NCBI RefSeq assembly: GCF_035984415.1
Contig: NZ_CP130720.1
Span: forward strand, 1,302,001-1,366,000
Source: Streptomyces sp. NBC_01296
GTDB lineage: Bacteria; Actinomycetota; Actinomycetes; Streptomycetales; Streptomycetaceae
Length of the DNA stretch: 64,000 nt
Reading direction: 5' to 3'
The position numbers and the translations under genes were made by a program. Below the pieces are notes generated by a model. The model was not told the DNA's origin. It made no database searches and saw only the letters and a list, made by a program, of their open reading frames with translations. This document shows, piece by piece, positions 40,418 through 49,017 of the stretch. The first letter of the stretch is position 1. Each line of letters starts with the position of its first letter.

Positions 40418-43075
40418 GTGCGGTCACTGAGCAGAAAGCGCCCGCGCAGCGTCGCCCGACAGGTATTCGTCCTTCAGGTGGCGATCGTGGTGCTGCTCGC
40501 CGCCGGGGCGGTACTGGCCCTCGTACTCCAGTCCCGGCACGACGTGGACCGGGAGGCCCGGACGCGCTCGGTGGCGGTCGCGCAGACCTTCGCCCATTCG
40601 CTCGGACTGCGCCAGGCGCTCCTCACCCCCGATCCCTCGAAGATCCTCCAGCCGCTCACCGAGGTGACGCGCAAGGACGCCGGAGTGGACTTCATCGTCG
40701 TGATGAACGACCAGGGGATCCGCTACACCCATCCGCTCCCCGACCGCATCGGCAAACAGTTCGTGGGCACCATCGCGCCCTCACTGGCCGGCCAGGTGTA
40801 CACCGAGAGCGTGAAGGGACCCCTGGGCCAGGAGATCCAGGCCGTGGTCCCCGTGTTCGCCGACCCCTACAAGGACGGCGGCCCGGTCGTGGCCCTCGTG
40901 TCGGCCGGCCTCACGGTGAAGAACGTCACCGGTGTGTTCCAGCGGCAGCTGCCCGTCATCCTCGGCACCAGCGCGGCGGCCCTCGCCCTGGCCACCGCCG
41001 GCGCCGCACTGATCAGCCGGCGCCTGCGCCGCCAGACCCGCGGGCTCGGCCCCCTCGAGATGACCCGGATGTACGAGCACCACGACGCGGTGCTGCACTC
41101 CGTACGCGAAGGGGTGCTGATCACCGACGGCGGCGGCCGGCTCCTCCTCGCCAACGACGAGGCGAAACGGCTGCTGCGGCTGCCGCCCGACGCCGAGGGG
41201 CAGCACATCCGGGAGCTGTCGGAGCTCGACCGGCAGATGGCCGACCTCCTGCTGTCCGGCCGGGTGGCCACCGACGAGGTGCACGAGGCCGGCGACCGGC
41301 TGCTGGTCGTCAACCAGCGCCCGACCCGGCCCCGCGGCAGGCCCGAGGGCACGGCGGTCACCATCCGGGACTCCACCGAGATGCAGGTGCTCAGCACCCG
41401 CGCCGAGGCGGCCCGCAAACGGCTCAGGCTGCTCTACGACGCGGGCGTCGGCGTCGGCACCACCCTGGACGTGAAGAAGACGGCCCAGGAGCTCGCGGAC
41501 GTCGCCGTACCCCGGTTCGCGGACTTCGTGACCGTCGACCTGGCGGAGCCCGTACTCCTGGGCGACGAGCCCACCGCCGTCGCGGCCGACCTGCGCCGCA
41601 CCGGGGTCAGCGGCATCCGGGACGACGTCCCGCTCTACCCGAAGGGCAGGCTGATCGACTTCCTGCCCTCCACCCCGCAGGCGCGCGGGCTCAACAGCGG
41701 CCGGGCCGAGGTGGTGACCGACCTGACCGACGCACCGGGCTGGCACGCCCAGGACCCGCCCCGGGCGCAGGCCATCATCGACTACGGCGTCCACTCCCTG
41801 ATCACCGCTCCGCTCAAGGCCCGCGGGGTCGCCCTCGGCGTGGTCAATTTCTGGCGCGCGGAGAGGGAGCCGTTCGACGAGGAGGACGTGTCGCTGGCGG
41901 AGGAGCTCGTCGCCCGGGCCGGGGTCAGCATCGACAACGCGCGCCGCTACACCCGGGAGCACGCCCTGGCCGAGACGCTCCAGCGCAGCCTCCTCCCGCG
42001 CGACCTGCCGGAGCAGAGCGCCGTGGAGGTCGCGCACTACTACCTGCCCGCGCAGTCCGGGGTGGGTGGCGACTGGTTCGACGTGATCCCGCTCCCGGGC
42101 AGCCGCGTCGCCCTCGTCGTCGGCGACGTCGTCGGGCACGGTCTGCACGCCGCCGCGGCCATGGGCCGGCTGCGTACGGCCGTACTGAACTTCTCGTCCC
42201 TGGACCTGCCGCCCGACGAGCTCCTCGCCCGCCTCGACGACCTCGTCCAGTACATCGACCAGAGCGTGGAGGGCGGCGGCGGCGAAGGCGGCCTGATCGG
42301 AGCCACCTGCCTGTACGCCGTGTACGACGCGGTGACGCAGCGCTGCACGGTGGCACGGGCGGGCCACATGCCGCCGGCGGTGGTGCGCCCCGACGGCACG
42401 GTGGAGATCCCGGAGCTGCCCGCTGGGGCGCCGCTGGGGCTCGGCGGGTTCCCCTTCGAGTCGGCGGAGCTGGACCTGAGCGAGGGCACCCAGCTGGTGC
42501 TGTACACCGACGGGCTGATCGAGGACCGCGCCCGCGACATCGACGAGGGGCTCGCACTGCTCCGCTCGGCCCTGGCCCACGCGGACCGCAGCCCGGAGGA
42601 GACCTGCCGGGCGGTCCTCGCGGAGCTGCTGCCGGTGCGCCCGCGCGACGACGTGGCGCTGCTGGTCGCGCGGACGTCGGCGCTGTCGGCGGACCGCATC
42701 GCCGAATGGGAGGTGCCGTTCGAGCCGAGCGCGGTCGGAACCATGCGGGCCCTCGCCGTGGAGAAGCTGGAGGAATGGGGCCTGTCGGAGCTGGCCTTCG
42801 GCACGGAGCTGGTGCTCAGCGAGCTCATCACCAACGCGATCCGGCACGGCGCCGAGCCGGTCCGCGTACGGCTCCTGCACGACCGGGTGCTGACCTGCGA
42901 GGTCTTCGACGGCAGCAGCAGCTCGCCGCGGCTGCACTACGCGACGACCACGGACGAGGGGGGCCGCGGCCTCTTCCTGGTGGCCCAGATCAGCCGCCGC
43001 TGGGGGGCCCGGTACACCCCGGAGGGCAAGGTCATCTGGTGCGAGCAGCCCCTGCCGGAACCCGAGGAGACCTGA
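40418..43075 (+). CDS. Membrane sensor SpoIIE/RsbU phosphatase with fused RsbW-like kinase domain
   Basis: About 885 aa. In order: membrane helix (about 17-37), extracellular CitA/PDC-like sensor (about 38-165; DFIVVMNDQGIRYTHPLPDRIG), second helix (about 170-190), PAS (about 205-310), GAF (about 325-500), PP2C/SpoIIE phosphatase (about 530-740; VGGDWFDVIPLPG, VGDVVGHGLHAAA, LVLYTDGLIE), and a C-terminal GHKL ATPase (about 760-880; ELVLSELITNAIRHG, GGRGLFLV). Such proteins dephosphorylate anti-anti-sigma factors in response to a signal. Start: GTG 40418 has GGGGAC nearby; ATG 40376 would add 14 residues but lacks a site. Confidence 0.88.
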   Translation: MRSLSRKRPRSVARQVFVLQVAIVVLLAAGAVLALVLQSRHDVDREARTRSVAVAQTFAHSLGLRQALLTPDPSKILQPLTEVTRKDAGVDFIVVMNDQGIRYTHPLPDRIGKQFVGTIAPSLAGQVYTESVKGPLGQEIQAVVPVFADPYKDGGPVVALVSAGLTVKNVTGVFQRQLPVILGTSAAALALATAGAALISRRLRRQTRGLGPLEMTRMYEHHDAVLHSVREGVLITDGGGRLLLANDEAKRLLRLPPDAEGQHIRELSELDRQMADLLLSGRVATDEVHEAGDRLLVVNQRPTRPRGRPEGTAVTIRDSTEMQVLSTRAEAARKRLRLLYDAGVGVGTTLDVKKTAQELADVAVPRFADFVTVDLAEPVLLGDEPTAVAADLRRTGVSGIRDDVPLYPKGRLIDFLPSTPQARGLNSGRAEVVTDLTDAPGWHAQDPPRAQAIIDYGVHSLITAPLKARGVALGVVNFWRAEREPFDEEDVSLAEELVARAGVSIDNARRYTREHALAETLQRSLLPRDLPEQSAVEVAHYYLPAQSGVGGDWFDVIPLPGSRVALVVGDVVGHGLHAAAAMGRLRTAVLNFSSLDLPPDELLARLDDLVQYIDQSVEGGGGEGGLIGATCLYAVYDAVTQRCTVARAGHMPPAVVRPDGTVEIPELPAGAPLGLGGFPFESAELDLSEGTQLVLYTDGLIEDRARDIDEGLALLRSALAHADRSPEETCRAVLAELLPVRPRDDVALLVARTSALSADRIAEWEVPFEPSAVGTMRALAVEKLEEWGLSELAFGTELVLSELITNAIRHGAEPVRVRLLHDRVLTCEVFDGSSSSPRLHYATTTDEGGRGLFLVAQISRRWGARYTPEGKVIWCEQPLPEPEET

Positions 43076-43094
43076 ACCCCCCGGCAGGCCTCGG

Positions 43095-43130
43095 GTGAGG
43101 TCCGCGAGGTCCACGAGGTCCGCGAGGTGC
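43095..43130. repeat. Short 9-bp tandem repeat downstream of the SpoIIE gene
   Basis: Four imperfect copies of GAGGTCC(G/A)C in the 60-nt space between the convergent SpoIIE-type gene and the carbonic anhydrase gene. No function is evident. Confidence 0.6.
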
Positions 43131-43135
43131 GGGCC

Positions 43136-43879
43136 TCAGCGGATCCGGCGCACCCTCTGGGTGGTGAGTTCGTACCGGGCGCCGACCACGGCCAGCCTCC
43201 CGGCCGTGACCCGGGCGGCCAGATCGGGCTCGGCCGCCAGCCGGGAGCGTACGAGCCGTACGTTCTCGGTGACCGCCGCATCGACGCGGGCCTCCCGGCG
43301 CAGGCTGCGGTCGACGGCCGGACGGATCTGCTGCGCCAGGTAGCGCAGGTGTCCGGGCAGCTGCTCCAGTCCCTCGACGGCGCGGACCGCGGCGGTCACG
43401 GCCCCGCAGGACTGGTGCCCGAGCACCACGACCAGCGGGATCGCCAGCTCCACGACCCCGAACGCGATGCTTCCGAGCACCGCGTCGTCCAGGACCTCAC
43501 CGGCCGACCGTACGGTCATCAGATCGCCGAGCCCCTGGTCGAAGACCAGCTCCGGCGGGACGCGGGAGTCGACGCAGCCCAAGATGACGGCGAACGGGTG
43601 CTGGCTCCCGACCAGCGCCTGCCGTACGGTCCGGGTGGCGTCGGGATGCCGCTCGTGGAACGTCCGCCAGCGGATGTTGCCGGCCGACAGCGCGCGCAGC
43701 GCCGACTCGGGCGTGTCGGGCCGCGGGCCGTGCAGACCGGTACGCGCACCGCCCGCCGTGGAGCCGGCCCCGGACGCCAGGCCGGCACACAGGGCCACGG
43801 CGCCGGTCAGGGCGCCCCGCACGAGTCCGCGCCGCCCGGCAGTCCCGTCGGCGCGGTATCGCTCAGCAACGACGCTCAT
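43136..43879 (-). CDS. Beta-class carbonic anhydrase with Tat-like signal
   Basis: 247 aa. Zinc-site residues are present: Cys-x-Asp-x-Arg (ILGCVDSRVPPE) and His-x2-Cys (VLGHQSCGAV), as in beta-carbonic anhydrases that interconvert CO2 and bicarbonate. The N-terminus has twin arginines before a hydrophobic stretch (GRRGLVRGALTGAVALCAGLASG), suggesting Tat export and an extracytoplasmic enzyme. Monocistronic and convergent with the SpoIIE-type gene. Confidence 0.88.
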   Translation of the reverse strand: MSVVAERYRADGTAGRRGLVRGALTGAVALCAGLASGAGSTAGGARTGLHGPRPDTPESALRALSAGNIRWRTFHERHPDATRTVRQALVGSQHPFAVILGCVDSRVPPELVFDQGLGDLMTVRSAGEVLDDAVLGSIAFGVVELAIPLVVVLGHQSCGAVTAAVRAVEGLEQLPGHLRYLAQQIRPAVDRSLRREARVDAAVTENVRLVRSRLAAEPDLAARVTAGRLAVVGARYELTTQRVRRIR

Positions 43880-43994
43880 ACGGGCCCAAGCTAGGGCCCT
43901 GCGGGCGCGGGGGCCGGAGGCAGGCCCGCCCTTGGGGAACTCTTGGACAAATGCCGCCTGACACCGCGCGGGCCGGCGGGCGTCGCCGGGCCGT

Positions 43995-45191
43995 TCACCG
44001 GTGCTCGGCGGGCCGCTGGCCGCGGTCGAAGTACGCCGCCAGCTCCGGGTCGAGCGGCGGCACCCGCCGGGGCGTGCCTCCGGCCCGCAGGGACTCGGTC
44101 GCCAGGCAGCCCACCGCGACCGCCATGCGGGCGGCGACCGGCGAGGTGTCCGTGGCTCCCCCGTGGCGTACGAAGCGCAGGAACTCGTCGATCAGGAGCG
44201 GGTCGGCGCCGCCGTGCCCGCCCGCGGCCGCCGCGTCCGGGACGGTGTGGGACGCGTCCGGCTCGGCCCGGTATCCGGAGCGCCGGGTGTTCCAGACCCG
44301 GACCTGGGCGCCCGGGCCGTCGCCGAAGTTCTCCAGGCGTCCGGCATCCCCGATGACCGTGTAGTTGCGCCAGTAGTCGGGGCTGAAATGGCACTGCTGA
44401 TAGGCGGCGAGCACGCCGTTGGCGAGCCGGAGGTTGAGCAGCGAGACGTCCTCGACGTCGATGACCGGGTTGAGGCCGCGCTGGGTGTGCGGGGGCCAGT
44501 GGCCCTCCTCCGTGTACCAGTCCTCGCCCTTGGGTTCGCCGGGCACGCGGCGGTGCGGGTTGTCCCCGTAGACCATCAGGTCGCCCATCGCCTGGACGTC
44601 GTCCGTGTAGGCGCCGGCCAGCCAGTGCAGGACGTCGATGTCGTGCGCGGCCTTCTGGAGCAGCAGGCCCGTGGTGTACCGGCGCTCGGCGTGCCAGTCC
44701 TTGAAGTACCAGTCACCGCCGTACCCCACGAAGTGCCGGACCCAGACCGTCCTGACCCGGCCGATCTCGCCGGCCGCGATCAACGCGCGCATCGTCCGCA
44801 CCACGGGCATGTGCCGCATGTTGTGCCCGACGTACAGGCGGGTGCCCTTCTCACGGGCGGTGCGCAGGAGCTCGTCGCAGCGGTCGACGCAGATGTCGAG
44901 CGGCTTCTCGACGAAGACGGGCTTGCGGGCGACGAGTGCCCGGCAGGCCAGGTCGGCGTGGGTGTGGTCGGGGGTCAGCACGAGGACGGCGTCGACCTCG
45001 GGGTCCTCGATCACCGCCCGGTGGCCGGCGGTGACGTGCGCGCCCGGGAAGGCCGCGGCGGCATCCGCCCGGGCCCGCGGATCGGGGTCCGCGACCGCGG
45101 TGACGGCCGACCCGCGGCCGGGGCGGTGTGCCGTGCGCGCGATGCTGCCGCGCAGCCCGAATCCGAGGACGCCGATGCGAAGGTCAGTCAT
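43995..45191 (-). CDS. Gfo/Idh/MocA-family oxidoreductase
   Basis: 398 aa. N-terminal Rossmann domain (RIGVLGFGLRGSIARTAH; VLTPDHTHADLACRALVARKPVFVEKPLDI with the family EKP motif) and a C-terminal alpha/beta domain including KAAHDIDVLHWLAG (candidate catalytic His) and HFSPDYWRNYTVIGDAGRLE. Such enzymes oxidise or epimerise sugars or inositols with NAD(P). No sugar transporter is adjacent, so the substrate is open. Start ATG 45191. Confidence 0.88.
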   Translation of the reverse strand: MTDLRIGVLGFGLRGSIARTAHRPGRGSAVTAVADPDPRARADAAAAFPGAHVTAGHRAVIEDPEVDAVLVLTPDHTHADLACRALVARKPVFVEKPLDICVDRCDELLRTAREKGTRLYVGHNMRHMPVVRTMRALIAAGEIGRVRTVWVRHFVGYGGDWYFKDWHAERRYTTGLLLQKAAHDIDVLHWLAGAYTDDVQAMGDLMVYGDNPHRRVPGEPKGEDWYTEEGHWPPHTQRGLNPVIDVEDVSLLNLRLANGVLAAYQQCHFSPDYWRNYTVIGDAGRLENFGDGPGAQVRVWNTRRSGYRAEPDASHTVPDAAAAGGHGGADPLLIDEFLRFVRHGGATDTSPVAARMAVAVGCLATESLRAGGTPRRVPPLDPELAAYFDRGQRPAEHR

Positions 45192-45314
45192 GGCCGACTC
45201 CCTTCCCGTCCCGGCCGCGTTCATCCGCCCGGCCGAGCACCGGATGCCGCCCGCACGCCGCCGGGGCAGGCTGTGGGCAAGGCCAGTCACCACCGCACAG
45301 ACGAGGACCGCGCC

Positions 45315-45665
45315 ATGTCCCACAGCCGGCGTACCGGCGTCATCACTGCGGCCGCAGCACTGCTGCTGACCGCCACCGCCTGCTCGGGCCTGGGCCGGAG
45401 CACCGTCGGCGTGCTCACCTTCCGCGGCCACGACTCGCCGGTCGAGCTGAGCTACTCCAACACCCTGGTGACGGGATGCCACAAGATCGCCCTCCCGGCG
45501 GGCGCCACCCACGTCGAGAACAACACCCTCGTCGACGTCGTCCTGTACCGGACGTTGGACTGCAAGAAGGCCGACGGGGCGGACGGCATCTACGTGGGCA
45601 CCACGCTCTCGAACGTGACGGCCCCGGTCAGCCTCCCCTGGCGCAGTTTCAGCGTCATCCACTGA
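45315..45665 (+). CDS. Small secreted lipoprotein
   Basis: 116 aa. Signal peptide with a lipobox at residues 20-23 (LLLTATAC-S), so the mature protein is anchored through the Cys. The mature part has two further Cys (VTGCHKIA and TLDCKKAD) that could form a disulfide, and a beta-rich pattern. No function assigned. Start ATG 45315, moderate site GAGGA. Divergent from the Gfo/Idh/MocA gene and convergent with the isochorismatase-like gene across a strong terminator. Confidence 0.75.
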   Translation: MSHSRRTGVITAAAALLLTATACSGLGRSTVGVLTFRGHDSPVELSYSNTLVTGCHKIALPAGATHVENNTLVDVVLYRTLDCKKADGADGIYVGTTLSNVTAPVSLPWRSFSVIH

Positions 45666-45680
45666 CCCCGGTCCAGGGGC

Positions 45681-45706
45681 GGCCCCGGACCGTTCGGTCC
45701 GGGGCC
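45681..45706. terminator. Bidirectional terminator hairpin
   Basis: GGCCCCGGACC (45681-45691), GTTC loop, GGTCCGGGGCC (45696-45706): a perfect 11-bp stem between the convergent lipoprotein gene and isochorismatase-like gene. Confidence 0.82.
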
Positions 45707-45724
45707 CTTCCGTGTGCCGGGGCG

Positions 45725-46372
45725 TCAGGCCGGGAGGGAGTCGACCGTGGGGGCCACCGGGGCGAAGAGGTCGGCGATCGTCGTGAGGCTCGCCGCCTGG
45801 AGGGTGGCGGCGGGGATCAGGGTGCCGTCGGGCGCCGTGAGCGTGCGCGTCGCGGTGGCCTCCGCGACGACCGTCGGGCGGTAGCCCAGGTTGAAGGCGC
45901 CCTGGGCGGTGAACGTGACGCACAGGTGCGTCATGTACCCGGCGATCACCAGGTCCGGGCCGGCGCCCAGCTGCTGGAGGGTCTTCTCGAGCCCGGTGGC
46001 GTGGAAGGCGTTCGGGAACTGCTTGACCACGACCGCCTCCCCCTCGCGCGGCGCGACCTCGGCGCTGATGGCACCGATCTCGGCCCGGATGTCGTACGGG
46101 GTCCCCTCGCCGCCGTCGTTGACGATGTGGATGACGGGCGCTCCGGCGGCGCGGGCCGCGGCCAGCAGCCGGGCGCCCGCCGCCAGGGCCTCCTCGGCGC
46201 CCTCCAGGGCCATCACGCCGGAGCGGTAGGTGTTCTGGAAGTCGACCATGATCAGGGCGGCCTCGGCCAGGCGGGGCAGCGTGCCGGGCAGGCCGATCAC
46301 CTCGCGCAGGGTGGTCGAGGGCGCGGATGCAGTGGATGCAGTGGATGCAGTGGATGCAGTGGATGCAGACAT
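45725..46372 (-). CDS. Isochorismatase-like cysteine hydrolase with N-terminal TAS repeats
   Basis: 215 aa. Catalytic triad candidates of the isochorismatase-like hydrolase family are all seen: Asp in IMVDFQNTY, Lys in VVVKQFPNAF and Cys in GYMTHLCVTF. Members hydrolyse isochorismate, nicotinamide or other amides. The first 16 residues are four to five ATS/TAS repeats from a 9-bp DNA repeat and are probably disordered. The GlxA-type regulator gene immediately upstream on the same strand probably controls it. Start ATG 46372 with AAGGA. Confidence 0.85.
   Translation of the reverse strand: MSASTASTASTASTASAPSTTLREVIGLPGTLPRLAEAALIMVDFQNTYRSGVMALEGAEEALAAGARLLAAARAAGAPVIHIVNDGGEGTPYDIRAEIGAISAEVAPREGEAVVVKQFPNAFHATGLEKTLQQLGAGPDLVIAGYMTHLCVTFTAQGAFNLGYRPTVVAEATATRTLTAPDGTLIPAATLQAASLTTIADLFAPVAPTVDSLPA
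46326..46370 (-). repeat. 9-bp tandem repeat at the isochorismatase-like gene start
   Basis: Five copies of GATGCAGTG (plus strand), the last ending GATGCAGAC next to the start codon. The period is a multiple of three, so copy number changes alter only the length of the TAS-rich N-terminus. Confidence 0.85.
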
Positions 46373-46457
46373 GTTGAAGCGTCCTTCTCTTGGGAAATGG
46401 GCACGGCGAAGCCGCGCCGGCGCGGAGTCGCGCCGGGCAGTCAGTGGGTCGGGACGG

Positions 46458-47438
46458 TCAGTGGGCGGTGCGGAAGCGGCGGCGGTACGCGGCCGGGGTC
46501 GTGGCGATCTGCTTGCGGAACGCCCGGTGCAGGGTCTCCACCGAGCCCAGACCGGCCGCCGCGGCGACCTGCTCCAGCGGCTGGTCGGTGGTCTCCAGCA
46601 GCCGGCGGGCGGCTTCCACCCGTACGGCCTCCACGTAGGCGGCGGGGCTGGTGCCCAGCTCCTTGCGGAACGTACGGGCGAAATGGCGCTCGCTCAGGCT
46701 CATCCGCGCCGCGAGCGCGGCCGCCGACAGGTCCGCGCCGAGGTGCTCGGTGATGTAGACCCGCAGGGCGTCGATGTCCCGGCGGGAGGCCGCCGGGCGG
46801 CTGAGCGGCACGCTGAACTGGCTCTGTCCGCCCTGCCTCTTGAGGTACATGACCAGCTGCCGGGCGACCGCGAGGGCCAGTTCCTCGCCGTGGTCCTCGG
46901 CCACCAGGGCCAGCGTCAGGTCCATGCAGGCGCTGATCCCGGCCCCGGTCCACACCCGGCCCGACCGGACGAAGATCGGATCCGGGTCGACCTCCACCCG
47001 CGGGTGCTCGGCCGCCAGCTGGCCGGCCGTGGACCAGTGGGTGGTGGCCCGGCGCCCGTCCAGCAGGCCGGCCGCCGCCAGCAGGTGGGCGCCGACGCAC
47101 ACCGAGGCCACGCGCCCGGCGTGCGGGGCGGTGGCCGCGATCCACCGGACCACCGCGTCGTCCACGTGAGCGACCGGGCCGTCCTGCGTCTGCTCGACGG
47201 CGCCGGGCACCACCAGGGTGTCCACGGCGCCGCCGACCTCGCCGAAGGAGAGGTCGGTGACCAGCCGGACGCCGGCCGAGGTGGTGACCTGGCCGCCTTC
47301 CGGGCCCGCCAGGCGTACGTCGTACAGCCGGCGCCCCGCCTCCCGGCTCGCGAGGGCGAAGACCTCGGCGGGGCCGGTGACGTCGAGCAGGTCGACATCG
47401 GGGAAGACCGCGATCACGACGCGGTGGGGCGTGGACAT
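46458..47438 (-). CDS. GlxA-type regulator (DJ-1/PfpI domain plus AraC HTH)
   Basis: 326 aa. N-terminal DJ-1/PfpI domain (about 5-170; VVIAVFPDVDLLDVTGPAEVFALA, the nucleophile elbow VASVCVGAHLLAAAGLLDG with Cys) and C-terminal AraC double HTH (about 215-325; DLSAAALAARMSLSERHFARTFRKELG, GLGSVETLHRAFRKQIATTPAAY). Proteins of this type regulate genes for nitrogenous-compound breakdown and similar traits. It is followed after 85 nt by the isochorismatase-like gene, its likely target. Confidence 0.9.
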   Translation of the reverse strand: MSTPHRVVIAVFPDVDLLDVTGPAEVFALASREAGRRLYDVRLAGPEGGQVTTSAGVRLVTDLSFGEVGGAVDTLVVPGAVEQTQDGPVAHVDDAVVRWIAATAPHAGRVASVCVGAHLLAAAGLLDGRRATTHWSTAGQLAAEHPRVEVDPDPIFVRSGRVWTGAGISACMDLTLALVAEDHGEELALAVARQLVMYLKRQGGQSQFSVPLSRPAASRRDIDALRVYITEHLGADLSAAALAARMSLSERHFARTFRKELGTSPAAYVEAVRVEAARRLLETTDQPLEQVAAAAGLGSVETLHRAFRKQIATTPAAYRRRFRTAH

Positions 47439-47599
47439 GCGTCCATCCTGGCCGGACGGGCAGGTGTCCGCAATGACGGTTGTCTGTCACATCCGGACTC
47501 CGCAGGTGCCGACTGGAGCATGCCCCGTGCGGCGCGGATGATGGAGGGGCACAAGGTCGGGGGGGCTCAGGACGCCGGACACGGGACGGTGACGCAATC

Positions 47600-48286
47600 A
47601 TGTCCGCGAACGTTTCCTCGTATCGCTCGGTCAGGGTGAACGCCGATCTGGACAGCCCGCTGTCGCGCTGGCTGTGGCTGTTCAAGTGGCTCCTCGCGAT
47701 CCCGCACTACATCGTGCTGCTGTTCCTGTGGATCGGCTTCATCGTGGTCAGCGTGATCGCCTTCTTCGCGATCCTGTTCACCGAGCGCTACCCACGCGGC
47801 CTGTTCGACTTCAACGTCGGCGTGCTCCGCTGGTCGTGGCGGGTCTCGTACTACGCGTACGGAGCCCTGGCCACCGACCGGTACCCGCCCTTCAGCCTGG
47901 GCCCCGAGCCCGGCTATCCGGCGCGCCTCGAGATCGCCTACCCGGAGCGCCTGTCCCGGCCGCTGGTCCTGGTGAAGTGGTGGCTCTTCGCGATCCCCCA
48001 CTACCTGGTCATCGCCTTCTTCACCGGCGGCATGCGCCACGGCTGGTGCGGCGGGGGCGGTCTGATCATGCTGCTGGCGATCATCGCGGCCGTGGTGCTC
48101 GCCTTCACCGCCAAGTACCCGCGTGACGTGTTCGACCTGATCGTGGGGCTGCACCGGTGGGTGCTGCGCGTCGCCGCGTACGCCGCGCTCATGACGGACG
48201 AGTACCCGCCGTTCCGGCTCGACCAGGGCGGCGACGACCCGGCACCCGCCCCGGCCGAGGCCCCTGCCTCATCGCCAATGACCTGA
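47600..48286 (+). CDS. DUF4389 membrane protein
   Basis: 228 aa. Two copies of the pattern 'PLSRWLWLFKWLLAIPHYIVLLFLWI ... ERYPRGLFDFNVGVLRWSWRVSYYAYGALATDRYPPFSLG' mark DUF4389, with about four membrane helices overall and a Pro/Ala-rich tail. Role unknown; widespread in actinobacteria. ATG 47600 is taken although no good ribosome site is visible. It is followed by a terminator hairpin. Confidence 0.85.
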   Translation: MSANVSSYRSVRVNADLDSPLSRWLWLFKWLLAIPHYIVLLFLWIGFIVVSVIAFFAILFTERYPRGLFDFNVGVLRWSWRVSYYAYGALATDRYPPFSLGPEPGYPARLEIAYPERLSRPLVLVKWWLFAIPHYLVIAFFTGGMRHGWCGGGGLIMLLAIIAAVVLAFTAKYPRDVFDLIVGLHRWVLRVAAYAALMTDEYPPFRLDQGGDDPAPAPAEAPASSPMT

Positions 48287-48287
48287 A

Positions 48288-48313
48288 CCCGTTCCGTCGC
48301 CGACGGAACCGGG
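48288..48313 (+). terminator. Hairpin after the DUF4389 gene
   Basis: GTTCCGTCG (48291-48299) and CGACGGAAC (48301-48309), flanked by CCC and CGGG. Located directly after the DUF4389 stop and 70 nt before aztA, so it separates the two transcription units. An operator role for aztABC is possible. Confidence 0.6.
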
Positions 48314-48381
48314 ACGCGCCCGCGTCCGACCAACTCCGTGTGCGGGGAACCACCCGGCACCGGACGACGGGAGGGCGACGG

Positions 48382-49017
48382 ATGGGCGGGCTGGACGTAC
48401 GCATGCGGGGGGTCGCCTGCCGCCACGGCCGGGTCGAGGCGGTCGCCGACGTGGACCTGGAGATCGCGGCGGGCGAGCGCGTCGCGCTGACCGGGACCAA
48501 CGGCTCGGGCAAGACCACGCTGCTGCGTGCGGTCCTCGGGCTGCACCGCCAGGTGTCCGGGAGCATCCTGGTCGGCGGCCGCGGCACCGGATCGGCCGCC
48601 GAATGGGCCTGGCGGCGGCGCTCCTGCGCCTGGATCCCGCAGAAGCCGGCGGCCGGCCGCTTCCCGCTCCTCGGCGACGAACTGCTGGCCAGCGGCGGCG
48701 CACCGGCCGAAGCCGCCGAAGCGGCACGCAAGCTGGGGGTCGGGGCGCTGCTCGGACGGCCGCTGCACACCCTGTCCGGCGGCCAGCTGCAACGCATGTA
48801 CCTGGCCCGGGCGATCGGCTCGGTGGCCGCGGGGGCCGAGGTGCTCCTGGCCGACGAGCCGACCGCCGCGCTGGATTTCGGCGGCCAGGAGGAGGCGGCC
48901 GACGTACTGGCCGCCCTGCCGGTCACCCTCGTCGTCGTGACGCACGACCGGGCGCTCGCGGAGCGCTGTGACCGCGTACTGGAGATGGCTGCGGGCCGGC
49001 TGCGGGAGGTCGGGTGA
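48382..49017 (+). CDS. aztA: Zinc ABC transporter ATP-binding protein
   Basis: 211 aa ABC ATPase: Walker A GTNGSGKTT, signature LSGGQLQR, Walker B VLLADEPTAALD and switch His in VVVTHDRALAE. It is shorter than many paralogues, as is usual for the Azt (zinc) subgroup. With the downstream permease and binding lipoprotein it forms a cluster A-I type metal importer. Start ATG 48382 follows GGGAGGGCGACGG. The stop overlaps the permease GTG. Confidence 0.87.
   Translation: MGGLDVRMRGVACRHGRVEAVADVDLEIAAGERVALTGTNGSGKTTLLRAVLGLHRQVSGSILVGGRGTGSAAEWAWRRRSCAWIPQKPAAGRFPLLGDELLASGGAPAEAAEAARKLGVGALLGRPLHTLSGGQLQRMYLARAIGSVAAGAEVLLADEPTAALDFGGQEEAADVLAALPVTLVVVTHDRALAERCDRVLEMAAGRLREVG

Noticed and set aside
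48287..48381. Zur box upstream of aztA
   Set aside because: No TGAAAATGATTTTCA-like sequence; the only inverted repeat is the GC-rich hairpin better read as a terminator.
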